DNA from: Pseudomonadota bacterium
Lineage (GTDB): Bacteria; Pseudomonadota; Alphaproteobacteria; SP197
Reading direction: 5' to 3'
Assembly (NCBI GenBank): GCA_039028155.1
Contig: JBCCIS010000014.1
Coordinates: 36,954 to 100,953, forward strand
DNA length: 64,000 nt
Below the pieces are notes generated by a model. The model ran no database searches and was not told the DNA's origin. It saw only the letters and a program-made list of their open reading frames with translations. A program made the position numbers and the translations under genes. Positions 43,533-53,007 of this stretch are shown one piece after another (position 1 is the stretch's first letter; every line of letters begins with the position of its first letter).

Positions 43533-44843
43533 ATGAGCGACTACATCGAGAGCTACTACGCCCAAACGGCGAGCGAAAACGAGCCACGCCCCGCGCTGGA
43601 AGGCATGGTCAAGGCCTCGGTCTGCATTGTCGGCGGCGGTCTTGCCGGTCTGAACACCGCACTCGGCCTGGCCGAGCGGGGTGTGCGCGACATCGTCGTC
43701 TTGGAAGCCCAGCGGGTCGGTTGGGGCGCCTCGGGTCGCAACGGCGGTTTTGTCGGCACCGGTTACGCGGCGGGCGACGACCGGTTGATCCGCCAGGTCG
43801 GCCTTAAGCACACCCAGGAGCTCCACGCGCTGACCGTCGACGCGCTGCATCTGATCAAAAGCCGGATTGCCAAGTACGATATCGCGTGCGGTCCCAACCC
43901 CGACGGGCACCTGGGCGCATCGTGGTTCGACAACCCCGACGAGATGAAGGCGTGGCGTGATTTCGCGGCGGAGAACTTCGGCGAACAGTTCGAGTTCATT
44001 CCGCGCGAGCGGCTGCGCGAGGAGTTCTGCGACTCCCCCGTCTACTTCGACGGCATGCTGCATCGCGGCGTCTTCTGGTTTCATCCATTGAACTACTGCC
44101 TTGGCGTGGCGCGCGCCGCCGAAAGCCTGGGCGTCAAGATCTACGAGAACAGCGCCGTGACCGTGATCGACGGCGACCGTGCCGACAAACAGGTTTCGAC
44201 CGACAAGGGCGTGGTCGAGACCGATCAGCTCGTGGTCACGGTCGGCGGTTACGGCAACGGCTCGGCAGCACAATTGAACGGCGCAGTCCAGCCGGTCGCG
44301 ACCTATGTCATGACGACCGAACCGGTTGATGAAGACCTGCTTCGCTCGGCGATCAAGTGTGATCACGCGATCTACGATACCCGGTTCAGCCTGGACTATT
44401 ACAGGCGCCTGGAGAATGGCCGCATTCTGTGGGGCGGGCGCGGCACACTCAGACTGAACGAACCGAAGAACCTCAAGTCGATGATGATGGGCGACCTTCT
44501 TAAGGTCTATCCACAGCTTGCCGGCATTCGCGCCGAAAGCGCCTGGCAGGGCTACATGAGCTATGCCCGCCACCGCATGATCCAGCTCGGCGAGCTGAAG
44601 CCGGGCTACTGGTACGCACAAGGCTTCGGCGGCCAGGGCATGGGCACCACGACGGTCGCCGGCGAGGTGCTGGCAGGCGCCATCGCTCAGGGCGACGAGA
44701 CGTGGCACCTGTTCAAGCCGTTCGGCCTGAACTGGGCCGGTGGTCCGTTCGGCAAGATCTATGGCGAGGTCCTGCGCCATCGCGTCCAGGCCCGCGACGC
44801 GGCCCGCGCCGGTATCGACCGCCTGCACGCCGCTCGGGGCTGA
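43533..44843 (+). CDS. PuuB-like FAD-dependent amine oxidoreductase, copy 1
   Basis: The 436-residue DAO-fold flavoprotein has the dinucleotide motif CIVGGGLAGLNTALGLAERG, a second FAD contact VGWGASGRNGGFVGTGYAAG and a C-terminal GYWYAQGFGGQGMGTTTVAG, which resemble gamma-glutamylputrescine oxidase (PuuB). It probably oxidises a secondary or primary amine such as a glutamylated polyamine or N-methyl amino acid. The ATG at 43533 is chosen; the frame continues upstream into the aldo/keto reductase gene. The second copy follows 49 bp later. Confidence 0.86.
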   Translation: MSDYIESYYAQTASENEPRPALEGMVKASVCIVGGGLAGLNTALGLAERGVRDIVVLEAQRVGWGASGRNGGFVGTGYAAGDDRLIRQVGLKHTQELHALTVDALHLIKSRIAKYDIACGPNPDGHLGASWFDNPDEMKAWRDFAAENFGEQFEFIPRERLREEFCDSPVYFDGMLHRGVFWFHPLNYCLGVARAAESLGVKIYENSAVTVIDGDRADKQVSTDKGVVETDQLVVTVGGYGNGSAAQLNGAVQPVATYVMTTEPVDEDLLRSAIKCDHAIYDTRFSLDYYRRLENGRILWGGRGTLRLNEPKNLKSMMMGDLLKVYPQLAGIRAESAWQGYMSYARHRMIQLGELKPGYWYAQGFGGQGMGTTTVAGEVLAGAIAQGDETWHLFKPFGLNWAGGPFGKIYGEVLRHRVQARDAARAGIDRLHAARG

Positions 44844-44892
44844 CCTTGACCGTGTCCACGCCTTAAATGGTCTTCAGGCCTCGTTCTCGCTG

Positions 44893-46206
44893 ATGGGTTA
44901 CATCGACAGCTTCTACGCGCAGACGCGCACCGATGATGCTGAACGTCCGCCATTGGAGGGTTCGCTCGATGCCGAGGTCTGTATTGTCGGCGGCGGATTG
45001 GCGGGGCTGAACACGGCGCTGTCCTTAGCCGAACGTGGCATTCAAGGCGTTGTCTTGCTGGAGGCCGAGCGTGTCGGCTTCGGCGCATCGGGCCGCAACG
45101 GCGGCTTCGTCGGTCCGGGCTACTCACAAGGGACGGAGACGCTGATCAAGTGGGTCGGCGTCGACCACACGCGCGCGCTCTACGATCTGACCGCCGAAGC
45201 GCTGGCGCTGATCCGCAAACGCATCGGCGCCTATGAAATCGCCTGCGGTCCCAACCCGGATGGTGTGTTGGTCGCCTCGTGGACCCGATCGCCTGATGGT
45301 CTACGCGCCCATCGCGACCTGATGGCAGAGACCTTCGGCGCGCAGCTCGAGTTCATTGAGCGTGACCGGCTGCGCGCCGAGTTCGCGGATTCACCGTGCT
45401 ACTTCGACGGCCTGTTGAACCGTGGCGCGTTCCAGTTCCACCCGTTGAATTATTGCCTGGGCATGGCGCGTGCGGCCGAGGCGCGGGGCGTACGGATCTT
45501 CGAGGGCGCACCGGTCGTGACGCTGGATCCGGACCGCGACGACAAGCTCGTCATCACACCGGCCGGACGGGTGCGGGCGCGCCATGTGGTGCTGGCGGCG
45601 GGCGGCTATGGTCCTGGCCTCTATGCGCCGGTGTCCGGTGCCGTCTTGCCGGTCGCGACCTATGTCATGGCCAGCGAGCCGATTGCGGCTGAGCGACTGG
45701 CCGATGCCATCAAATGCAATCTGGCGATCGGTGATACGCGCGATGCCGGCGACTACTACCGCGCACTGCCCGACGGCCGTGTCCTTTGGGGCGGGCGGAT
45801 GACCGCGCGGCGCGGCGAGCCTGCCCGACTGGCCGAACGCATGCTGGGCGACCTGAAGCGGGTCTATCCGCAGCTCGCCGACATCGCGCGCTACGAGACC
45901 GCGTGGATGGGCACCATGAGTTATGCGCGCCACCGCATGCCCCAGATCGGCCAGCGTCAGCCGGGCCTGTGGTATGCCCAGGCTTTCGGCGGCAGCGGCA
46001 TGGGCACGACCACGGTGGCGGGCGAGGTGTTGGCCGAGGCGATCGCGGGCGACGGCGACCGCATCCGCCTGTTCGAGCCGTTCGGCCTGGACTGGGCCGG
46101 CGGTCCGTTCGGCAGTATCGCGGCCCAATCGGCCTATTGGTTCTATCAGGCGCGCGACTGGTGGACCGCGCGGCGCGATCGGGCCGAGCTCGGCAAGGCA
46201 GACTGA
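44893..46206 (+). CDS. PuuB-like FAD-dependent amine oxidoreductase, copy 2
   Basis: The 437-residue protein is clearly a tandem paralogue of the preceding gene: it has CIVGGGLAGLNTALSLAERG, VGFGASGRNGGFVGPGYSQG, YEIACGPNPDGVLVASW, HPLNYCLGMARAAEARGV and LWYAQAFGGSGMGTTTVAG at equivalent places. Differences cluster in the substrate domain, suggesting a shifted substrate. The ATG at 44893 lacks a strong Shine-Dalgarno sequence, so it may depend on the upstream ribosome stream. The SDR gene converges on it, with 4 bp between the two genes. Confidence 0.86.
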   Translation: MGYIDSFYAQTRTDDAERPPLEGSLDAEVCIVGGGLAGLNTALSLAERGIQGVVLLEAERVGFGASGRNGGFVGPGYSQGTETLIKWVGVDHTRALYDLTAEALALIRKRIGAYEIACGPNPDGVLVASWTRSPDGLRAHRDLMAETFGAQLEFIERDRLRAEFADSPCYFDGLLNRGAFQFHPLNYCLGMARAAEARGVRIFEGAPVVTLDPDRDDKLVITPAGRVRARHVVLAAGGYGPGLYAPVSGAVLPVATYVMASEPIAAERLADAIKCNLAIGDTRDAGDYYRALPDGRVLWGGRMTARRGEPARLAERMLGDLKRVYPQLADIARYETAWMGTMSYARHRMPQIGQRQPGLWYAQAFGGSGMGTTTVAGEVLAEAIAGDGDRIRLFEPFGLDWAGGPFGSIAAQSAYWFYQARDWWTARRDRAELGKAD

Positions 46207-46210
46207 CCCG

Positions 46211-46963
46211 CTATTTGTAGCCTGTTGGCACGATGACCATCTGCGCGACGTTAACCTGGTCCGGCTGGTTCAGTGCGAACATGGTGCTGCGCGCGATGTC
46301 GTCGGGATCGAGATAGGCGGGAAACGAGTCATAGTAGGCATCAGCGCGTTCCACATCGCCGCGATAGCGCGCTTCGGCGAAGCCTGTGCGCACCAGCCCG
46401 GGCAGGATTTCGGTGATGCGAACGGGATCGGAGCCATAGTCTTGGCGCAGCCCGTCGGCCAGCGCATGCACCGCATGTTTTGTCGCCGCGTAAATACTGG
46501 CGCCGGGGCGGGTCCCCAGAGCGTCGACGGAACCAATAATCACGACGTGGCCGCGGCCGCGTGCCAGCATGCCCGGCAGGATGGCGTGACAAACACGGAC
46601 CACGCCGTTGACGTTGGTCTCGACGGTCAAGACCCAGTCCTCGACATCGCCATCGCAGAACGGCTGCCGACCGCCGACATCCGAACCGGCATTGGCGACC
46701 AGAACATCGATGTCGCGCCATGACGCCGGCAGGCTCTCGACAAGACCGGCGACCGCGGCTCCGTCGGTCACATCGAGCGGCAGGACGTGAACGCTATCGC
46801 CGTGATCGCTGAAACATGCCTCCAACCGATCGCGGTTGCGCGCGACGGCAATCAACCTGGCGTCCTGTTCCAACAAGCGCATGGCGATCGCCTTGCCGAT
46901 GCCAACGCTGGCGCCAGTTACGAGCGCCACCGCGCCTGGTTTCAGAATAGATGCTGCTTCCAT
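46211..46963 (-). CDS. Short-chain dehydrogenase/reductase (SDR)
   Basis: The 250-residue Rossmann enzyme has the cofactor loop ALVTGASVGIGKAIAMRL, NAG (VLVANAGSDVGG), the active-site Ser in VIIGSVDALGTRPG and the YAATKHAVHAL Tyr-x-x-x-Lys. The classical catalytic set is complete. It resembles the YdfG/serine 3-dehydrogenase type with its GLVRTGFAEARYRGDVERAD segment, but the substrate cannot be assigned. It is separated from the enoyl-CoA hydratase gene by 59 bp in the same direction. Confidence 0.9.
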   Translation of the reverse strand: MEAASILKPGAVALVTGASVGIGKAIAMRLLEQDARLIAVARNRDRLEACFSDHGDSVHVLPLDVTDGAAVAGLVESLPASWRDIDVLVANAGSDVGGRQPFCDGDVEDWVLTVETNVNGVVRVCHAILPGMLARGRGHVVIIGSVDALGTRPGASIYAATKHAVHALADGLRQDYGSDPVRITEILPGLVRTGFAEARYRGDVERADAYYDSFPAYLDPDDIARSTMFALNQPDQVNVAQMVIVPTGYK

Positions 46964-47022
46964 GATGCTACTCTCGCAAACACCGGCCGAACATCAGGCC
47001 GCCGGCCTGATCATACGGCGTA

Positions 47023-47799
47023 TTACCGCTTCAGGAACCGCTCAAGCGCCGCGCGGGTCTCGGCACTGTCGATCATGGCGGCCATGGTGTCGACGACGCT
47101 GGCGATCTCATTACGGTAGCCGTGGTCGTTGATGCGCATGAAGTGTTCGCGTGCGTGCCGCATCGCTTCGGGCGGTTTTTGGGCGAAGGTCCGCGCCATG
47201 GCGAGTGCCGATGCCAGCGCGTCGCCAGGTTCCGCGAGCCGGGTGACCAGTCCCAGATGGTGCGCCTCGGCGGCATCGAACGGCTCACCGGCGAACAGCA
47301 GGTCGAACGCCTTGTGGCGGCCGGCGACGCGGGGCAGGTGGGTGAAGTGCAGGCCCGGCAGGATGCCGACATTGAGCTCGGGATAGCCGAAGCTGGCATC
47401 CGACGCCGCCACGATCACGTTGCACGAGACCGCCATCGACAAGCCGCCGCCGCGCGCCAGACCATTGATCGCGGCGATCGATGGTTTGCCGAGCGTGTGC
47501 TGGATATCGAACAGGTCGATATAGAGCCTTTGCAGCATGGCGCGCATGACTGCCGAGCCGCCATCGAGCACCTGAACGAGGTCGAGACCAGCACTGAACG
47601 CGCGGTCCAGATCCGTCGTGATGACAATTGCGCGGACCGTGTCGTCGTCGCGGGCCGCACGCAGCGCGGCCAGCAGCGCGTCAAGCAAGGGGATATCGAT
47701 CAGATTGAGCGGTGGTTTGTTGAGCGCGATGACGGCGACGGCGTTGTCGACGCGTTCGGTTCGGACAAGGTGACCCCGGGTGATATCGCCATGCGTCAT
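47023..47799 (-). CDS. Enoyl-CoA hydratase/isomerase family protein
   Basis: The 258-residue crotonase-fold protein has FSAGLDLVQVLDGG (oxyanion-hole region one), LGKPSIAAINGLARGGGLSM (second oxyanion glycines) and VSCNVIVAASDASFGYPELN with GILPGLHFTHLPRVAG. One catalytic Glu of classical hydratases (the E-x-x-L-G-I-P position) appears as YPELNVGILP, so it may be an isomerase or a related crotonase. It ends with the usual C-terminal helix (ALERFLKR). It could act with the SDR in a CoA-ester pathway. Confidence 0.85.
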   Translation of the reverse strand: MTHGDITRGHLVRTERVDNAVAVIALNKPPLNLIDIPLLDALLAALRAARDDDTVRAIVITTDLDRAFSAGLDLVQVLDGGSAVMRAMLQRLYIDLFDIQHTLGKPSIAAINGLARGGGLSMAVSCNVIVAASDASFGYPELNVGILPGLHFTHLPRVAGRHKAFDLLFAGEPFDAAEAHHLGLVTRLAEPGDALASALAMARTFAQKPPEAMRHAREHFMRINDHGYRNEIASVVDTMAAMIDSAETRAALERFLKR

Positions 47800-47818
47800 C
47801 GTTTTGGCGTGCAGGTTT

Positions 47819-48568
47819 CTAGACGGATGCTGCTTCCAGCCACGTCTCCAGCTCCAACGGACCGATCGCCTTTGACCACAGCCAGCCCTGGCCCCGGGTC
47901 ACGCCGATCTCGCGCAGGAAGGTCGCCTGGGCCGATGTTTCGACGCCTTCGGCGATGACCTCGTTGTCCAACACGGTGGCGAGTGCCGTAATGGCGCGAA
48001 CCAGACGCTCGGCCGCTTCGTCCTTGCCGATCAGTTCGATGAAGGTCTGGTCGATTTTCAGAATATCGACCTCCAGTCCGATCAATTGCTCCAGGCCGGA
48101 TTGGCCGGTGCCGAAATCGTCGATGGCGACCTTCATGCCCAGTTCGTCGCGTGCCATGTGAATGGCGCTGCGGCCCAGGTCGTCGAGCGCCTGGCGTTCG
48201 GTGATCTCACCGACGAGCTGACTGTGATAGGCGGCCAGGTCGGCTTCTTCCAAGAGGCTTGCGACCCCGCTGCTGCCGATCACGATAGGTGGGATGTTCA
48301 CATGCACGCAAAAGTGAGGGTGCGTGGCCAACAATGGTTCCAGATCGTTGCGGATGCAGGTCAGCATGCGCCGCGTCAGGTCCATGGCGTGCTTTTCGTC
48401 GGATTCGATATCGTGGATCACGTTGCCGATACTGATCGGCTCTTTACCCTTGGGCGTCCAGCGCGCCAACGCCTCACACCCAACCATGCGATTACGTGAC
48501 AGGTCGATAATCGGCTGATACTCGGCGAATACGGTCGGCAGGATGGTCGAGGCGGACGGTTTTTTCAT
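47819..48568 (-). CDS. Stand-alone EAL domain c-di-GMP phosphodiesterase
   Basis: The 249-residue protein is a lone EAL domain without a sensor. I chose the ATG at 48568 (GGAAG just upstream); an earlier ATG at 48592 is in frame. All the residues needed for activity appear present: CEALARW (EAL), HVNIPPIV (Asn), LVGEITER (Glu), AIDDFGTGQSGLEQLI, LKIDQTFIELIG and VIAEGVETSAQA. It probably hydrolyses cyclic di-GMP in the cytoplasm, favouring motility over sessile growth. What controls it is unknown. Confidence 0.88.
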   Translation of the reverse strand: MKKPSASTILPTVFAEYQPIIDLSRNRMVGCEALARWTPKGKEPISIGNVIHDIESDEKHAMDLTRRMLTCIRNDLEPLLATHPHFCVHVNIPPIVIGSSGVASLLEEADLAAYHSQLVGEITERQALDDLGRSAIHMARDELGMKVAIDDFGTGQSGLEQLIGLEVDILKIDQTFIELIGKDEAAERLVRAITALATVLDNEVIAEGVETSAQATFLREIGVTRGQGWLWSKAIGPLELETWLEAASV

Positions 48569-48747
48569 GGCTTCCGGCGAGTTACGGCACATCGAACGGG
48601 CGAACGCCTAAGCATGTCTGCTTACGCCCCATCTGCCAATGCGCTAGATCACACCGGGCCCAACGAACTGTGGATAGGGACAGGGCCCGAAATTGGCTGT
48701 AGGTTCGCGGCTCTTTGCCGGTTTCTGGGTTCTTGTTGGGGGTAGTG

Positions 48748-49224
48748 ATGGCAGTCGAAAGTGGGGGCAGGCGCGAACACCGCGGCCCCTTGATGGTCAA
48801 ACTATCGGCGGAAGTCGAGCGGTTCCGCGACCGGCCGTTTCTAAAAGCGGCGATGGCGGTCAGTGCGCTGTCGGCTCAGGCCGACGGCGACGTCTCGCTG
48901 GAGGAGCGTTATCGCATCGACGCCATTCTGGAGCGCGAACCCATCCTGTCCGGCTTCGATACCGGCAAGGCGATCTCGATCTTCGACGAGTACATCCATG
49001 CGTTGCGTACCGAGCCCGAGCGGTCGCGGCGCATCTTGATGGCCAAGATTGAACGCATGGCGGCTAAGCCGAAGCGGGCCCGCACCTTGATGCGCGTCGC
49101 CTGGCTGATCATCGCCGCCGACAACCGTGTCCTGCCCAACGAGGTCCGGACCTTCGACGACCTGTGCCATGCCCTGGCGCTTGAGCCGGACCGGGTGCGC
49201 AGCGGCGTCGTTGGATTGGAATAA
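48748..49224 (+). CDS. TerB-like helical protein
   Basis: The 158-residue protein starts at the ATG at 48748 (GGGGG upstream). It has the TerB/DjlA-type four-helix core: FLKAAMAVSALSAQADGDVS, LEERYRIDAILERE, then RTLMRVAWLIIAADNRVLPN with repeated acidic D-G-D and D-N-R turns, as in the metal-binding acidic site of TerB. TerB proteins associate with stress or tellurite-response complexes, but single-domain members are mostly uncharacterised. It is probably cytoplasmic. Confidence 0.72.
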   Translation: MAVESGGRREHRGPLMVKLSAEVERFRDRPFLKAAMAVSALSAQADGDVSLEERYRIDAILEREPILSGFDTGKAISIFDEYIHALRTEPERSRRILMAKIERMAAKPKRARTLMRVAWLIIAADNRVLPNEVRTFDDLCHALALEPDRVRSGVVGLE

Positions 49225-49235
49225 TACTCGGCTCG

Positions 49236-49709
49236 TCAGGCTGTCTCGGCGCCGAGCAGCGAGATCAGAAAATCATAGGCGATGCGGTAGTGGTCGGGCG
49301 TCTTGCTCGCACGCGGGCCCGCGACGTTGAGAACGTCCGGCTTAAGGTCATCCAACCACGCACGCGCTTTCGCCGCGGCGTCGGGGTCGCTGACCGGATC
49401 GACGGCCATGCATGGACGCGGCTGTCGTCTGGCCAGTTCGGCGGTCAGTTTGGTGCCGCCGGCCAGCGGTTCGGGGCTGATGATGAGCGTGGCGTCGGAA
49501 TCACGAATGTTCCACGCCGTCCGTTCGGCGTAGTCGACACGGGGTGTTTCCTTTAGCGGATAACGCTCGTCGATCGGGCCATCTTCGGCGCGCCGGCCCT
49601 TCGGACACCACCCGCCGCACGGCACCCCCAAGGTGAGTGCAACGTCAAGCGCGGCGCGGTCGACGCCGGTCTGTCCCCCGGAAACCAGCCGGTCAGGGAT
49701 CCAAGACAA
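49236..49709 (-). CDS. YpsA-like (putative molybdenum carrier) Rossmann protein
   Basis: The 157-residue protein matches the family sometimes called putative molybdenum carrier, a circularly permuted member of the DprA/LOG-like (SLOG) group. It has VSGGQTGVDRAALDVALTLG, WCPKGRRAEDGPIDERYPLK and the C-terminal LNVAGPRASKTPDHYRIAYD. The family probably binds a nucleotide or nucleoside-derived ligand; the molybdenum role is unproven. It precedes the cytochrome oxidase subunit IV gene on the same strand. Confidence 0.85.
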   Translation of the reverse strand: MSWIPDRLVSGGQTGVDRAALDVALTLGVPCGGWCPKGRRAEDGPIDERYPLKETPRVDYAERTAWNIRDSDATLIISPEPLAGGTKLTAELARRQPRPCMAVDPVSDPDAAAKARAWLDDLKPDVLNVAGPRASKTPDHYRIAYDFLISLLGAETA

Positions 49710-49735
49710 GGAAGGGCAGCGCCCGGTGCCAGGGC

Positions 49736-49873
49736 CTAGACCAGGAAGAGCGCCATCAAAAGAAGCAGGATGATGAGGAAAACAGTCGAATAGAGCGTCA
49801 TCTTCATAAACCCGCGATAGGTGCCCAAATGGGCCTTATCGGCGTTTTCCCAATCCGAAGGCGTATGCTCCAT
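49736..49873 (-). CDS. aa3-type cytochrome c oxidase subunit IV
   Basis: The 45-residue frame starts at the ATG at 49873. It has a short polar N-terminus (MEHTPSDWENADKAHLGTYR) and a single hydrophobic helix (LYSTVFLIILLLLMALFLV). The W-x-x-A-x-x-T/H-x-x-x-Y/F spacing followed by one C-terminal helix is that of the small alphaproteobacterial COX subunit IV, which contacts subunits I and III of aa3-type oxidase. It is separate from the main cta genes, as is usual. It is too short for most gene finders. Confidence 0.8.
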   Translation of the reverse strand: MEHTPSDWENADKAHLGTYRGFMKMTLYSTVFLIILLLLMALFLV

Positions 49874-49978
49874 GTCGAAACCTCGGTCCCAAGACGTCTC
49901 ATCAAGGCGCCCGCGCGCCAGCGCCGGTTATAGGCGAATCGAGGGTGTCAGGGAAAGTGGTTTCGGTCGACCCGCATG

Positions 49979-50551
49979 TCAGCGGTCGGGCACGAATTGC
50001 GCGGCCAGCAGTTCGGCGATGTCTTTCTGGTGCGCGGTCATCATGAAAATGATGTCTTCGCGCGCGCGGGTTGCCTCCAGATCCAACCGCTTGGCCGCCA
50101 GCGTCCACCAGAAATAGGCGCGCAGCAGGTCGCGTGGCACACCCTGGCCGGTGTAGTAGGCGTAGCCCAGGTCCGATTGTGAGGGAACGTAACCTCGTCT
50201 CGCCGCCCGTTTCAGCCAATCGGCTGCCAGTGTCTCGTCTTTCTCGACGCCGCGTCCGGTCTGGTAGAGCAGGGCCAGGTTGTGCTCGGCCCGGGCATAG
50301 CCTTGGTCGGCCGCCAGCCGGAACAAACGGGCGGCGGCACCATGATCGGCGCTGACGCCCCAGCCGTTCAGGTAGAGCAGCGCCAGGGCGTTCTGCGCCC
50401 GCGCATCGCCCCGCTCGGCGGCCGGCGCCAGTTCCGCATGGGCTCTTTCGAATTGGCCGGCATGCAAGGCGGCTTCACCGGCAAGAAACCCGGCCTGAGC
50501 CGTTGTCTGTGCCAGCATCAACAGCAAGAATGCGGCGATGAGGTTCTTCAT
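49979..50551 (-). CDS. Exported Sel1-repeat protein
   Basis: The 190-residue protein has a signal peptide (MKNLIAAFLLLMLAQTTAQA) and about four Sel1-like TPR units. Repeats of the type AERGDARAQNALALLYLNGW, AADQGYARAEHNLALLYQTG and AARRGYVPSQSDLGYAYYTG are clear. It is likely a periplasmic adaptor for protein interactions. It diverges from the MscS-family gene over a short shared promoter region of 63 bp. Confidence 0.82.
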   Translation of the reverse strand: MKNLIAAFLLLMLAQTTAQAGFLAGEAALHAGQFERAHAELAPAAERGDARAQNALALLYLNGWGVSADHGAAARLFRLAADQGYARAEHNLALLYQTGRGVEKDETLAADWLKRAARRGYVPSQSDLGYAYYTGQGVPRDLLRAYFWWTLAAKRLDLEATRAREDIIFMMTAHQKDIAELLAAQFVPDR

Positions 50552-50614
50552 ACTCGCTTCCGCCTCGACAACGTGGCAGCTTCCCGGCCGAAAACTGGTT
50601 GGACCGGGTCTTTG

Positions 50615-52990
50615 ATGCGTTTCTGTACCGCAATTCTACCACGGACCGCGATGGTCGCGGCAGGACTGTTCGTGATCGCGGCCATGGCGCTCACCGCCCC
50701 GGTTTTGGCGCAGGACGGTGATGCTTCTGGCGCCGGCGAGACGACCGCCGACGCCCAGACCGTCACCATTCAAGAACTGGAAGGCCTGGTCACGACGCTG
50801 GAAGACCCTGACCAGCGCGCGGCCTTTGTCGGTCAGTTGAAGGCGCTGATCGAGGCGGAAAAAGAACGACAGGGAACGCAGGCCGAGGCAACCGCCACGT
50901 CGGACGAGAGCGCGGTCGCCGACGAGAGCGCATCGGCGGATAGCGGAAGCAACCAGGATATTGTCGGCGAGATCGCCCAACAGGTGGGCGTTCTGGACCA
51001 AAACGTCGGCGAACTGCTTCAGGATGTCGACGACGGCGGCGACCTGTGGGCCTGGGCGGTCGACCAGGCGGAGGACCCGGCGAAGCGGGATGCCTGGCTG
51101 ACGGCGTTGTGGCAGATGGCGGCGATCCTGGCTTGCGGTTTGGCCGGCGCTCTCGTTTTGCGATTCCTGTTGCGCGGACAACGGCGCAAGATCGAAGGCC
51201 AGCACGGCACCACGTGGGCGGATCGGCTGCTGATGGCGTTCTTCCGCCTCTTGCTGACCATCGCGCCGGTGGTCGTCTTCGCCGGCATCGGCCATGCGCT
51301 GATCGCGCTCCTCGAGCCGCCGGTGTTGACGGACAACGTCGCCTCGGCCCTCGTCAACGCGATCGCTATTGCCCAGGTACTGCTGGCTGTCGCGCGCTGT
51401 GTGACATCGCCGCTGTTGGCCTACGTTCGTCCCGTGCCCCTGGGCGACGAGACGGCCGCCTATATCTATATCTGGGCGGCGCGTTTCATTGTCGTGGGCG
51501 TCTACGGCTTCTTCATTGCCGATCTGCTGCTGACACTCGGCATTCCCAACAGCAGCTATGAACTTATCGAGCGGTTGATTGGCCTCGTCATCGGCTTGAT
51601 GGCCTTTGTTCTGATTCTGCAGCTGCGCAGGCCGGTCTCGGGTTGGATCCGCGAGCAGTCCGACGGTAGCGCGGCAATGATCCGCAACCGTCTGGCCGAC
51701 ATCTGGCACATCTTCGCCGTTTTGATTGTCGTGCTGGTCTACGTTGTCTATGCGCTGAACCTGAAGGACGACTTTACCTATGTCTTAAGGGCTTTTGCCA
51801 TTTCGACGGTGGCGTTTTTTGTCGCCTTGATTCTGTCGACGGGCCAGCGCCGTCTGTTCGATAAGATCTTTCATGTCGACACAAAGTTCCGGCGACGCTT
51901 TCCGGGTCTGAAGAAACGCGTCAACCGCTATGTCTCCGTCCTCACCTGGTTCATCAGCGCGTTGATCTGGATCTTCGCCGCGATCGTCATTCTGGAAGCT
52001 TGGCGGATTGACGTCTTGAGCCTGCTCGCCTCGCCGGAAGGCGCGCATATCATTGGGCGGGTCATTGCCACGCTCATCATCATTGTCGTTGCCATCGCAG
52101 TGTGGGAACTGGGCGATGGCGCCTTGACCAACTACGTCACCAGCGAAGGCGATCACGCCGCAAGCCCGCGCCTGATCACCCTCTTGCCGCTGTTGCGCAA
52201 CGTGCTGCTGGTGACCATCTGCACCATTGTCATCATCACGATCCTGTCTGAGTTGGGCGTCAACATCGGCCCACTCCTGGCCGGAGCTGGCGTGATCGGA
52301 TTGGCGATCGGCTTCGGCGCCCAGGCGCTGGTGCGCGACGTTATCACCGGCGCCTTCATCCTGTTCGAGGACCAGGTGCAAATCGGCGACTTCGTGGAGG
52401 CCGGCGGCAAGATGGGCACGGTCGAGAGCCTCTCGATCCGCACCCTGAAGATGCGCGATCTCGACGGCTATGTGCACACGGTGCCGTTCGGCGAGGTCGC
52501 TGCGATCACCAACATGACGCGCGACTACGGCTATGCCGTCATCGATATCGGCGTCGCCTATCAGGAGAACACCGATCACGTGCTGGACGTCATCAAGGAT
52601 ATCGATCGGGTCGCGCGCGAGGATGCGGAGTTCGCCGAGCATCTAAGCGGCGATCTCGAGGTCTTTGGCGTCAACTCGCTCGATGATTCGGCTGTGACCT
52701 TGCGCGTGCGCGTCAAGACGCTGGCCGGCTACCAGTGGGGCGTCCGGCGCGAATACCTGCGCCGCATCAAGCTGCGCTTTGACAAGGAAGGCATCGAAAT
52801 TCCATTCCCGCACATGTCGCTCTATTTCGGCGAGGTCAGGAACGGCCGCACCCCGCCGGCCCATGTGCGCATCGATGCCGAGGATGACGAACCGCCGCAG
52901 CAGGAAACCCCGACAGCCGATGATGGATCAGAGGCCCACGAGGAACATCCGCAGGTGCGCGGCGATATAGCGGCGAAACACAGCGAGTAA
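50615..52990 (+). CDS. Large MscS-family mechanosensitive ion channel
   Basis: The 791-residue protein starts at the ATG at 50615, giving a signal peptide (MVAAGLFVIAAMALTAPVLA) preceded by a short N-region. A periplasmic acidic coiled-coil part (about residues 40-150) precedes some ten membrane helices. The pore helix and vestibule match MscS: GAGVIGLAIGFGAQALVRDV, TGAFILFEDQVQIGDFVEAG and GKMGTVESLSIRTLKMRDLD. The beta and C-terminal domains follow (GIEIPFPHMSLYFGE). It opens on membrane tension to release osmolytes at hypo-osmotic shock. The big N-terminal part resembles YbiO/MscK-type large members. Confidence 0.9.
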   Translation: MRFCTAILPRTAMVAAGLFVIAAMALTAPVLAQDGDASGAGETTADAQTVTIQELEGLVTTLEDPDQRAAFVGQLKALIEAEKERQGTQAEATATSDESAVADESASADSGSNQDIVGEIAQQVGVLDQNVGELLQDVDDGGDLWAWAVDQAEDPAKRDAWLTALWQMAAILACGLAGALVLRFLLRGQRRKIEGQHGTTWADRLLMAFFRLLLTIAPVVVFAGIGHALIALLEPPVLTDNVASALVNAIAIAQVLLAVARCVTSPLLAYVRPVPLGDETAAYIYIWAARFIVVGVYGFFIADLLLTLGIPNSSYELIERLIGLVIGLMAFVLILQLRRPVSGWIREQSDGSAAMIRNRLADIWHIFAVLIVVLVYVVYALNLKDDFTYVLRAFAISTVAFFVALILSTGQRRLFDKIFHVDTKFRRRFPGLKKRVNRYVSVLTWFISALIWIFAAIVILEAWRIDVLSLLASPEGAHIIGRVIATLIIIVVAIAVWELGDGALTNYVTSEGDHAASPRLITLLPLLRNVLLVTICTIVIITILSELGVNIGPLLAGAGVIGLAIGFGAQALVRDVITGAFILFEDQVQIGDFVEAGGKMGTVESLSIRTLKMRDLDGYVHTVPFGEVAAITNMTRDYGYAVIDIGVAYQENTDHVLDVIKDIDRVAREDAEFAEHLSGDLEVFGVNSLDDSAVTLRVRVKTLAGYQWGVRREYLRRIKLRFDKEGIEIPFPHMSLYFGEVRNGRTPPAHVRIDAEDDEPPQQETPTADDGSEAHEEHPQVRGDIAAKHSE

Positions 52991-53007
52991 AGCGCGCCCA
53001 TCGACGA

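Noticed and set aside
50282..50614. Upstream extension of the mechanosensitive channel frame
   Set aside because: It lies over the Sel1-repeat gene on the other strand and has no signal peptide; the ATG at 50615 gives one.
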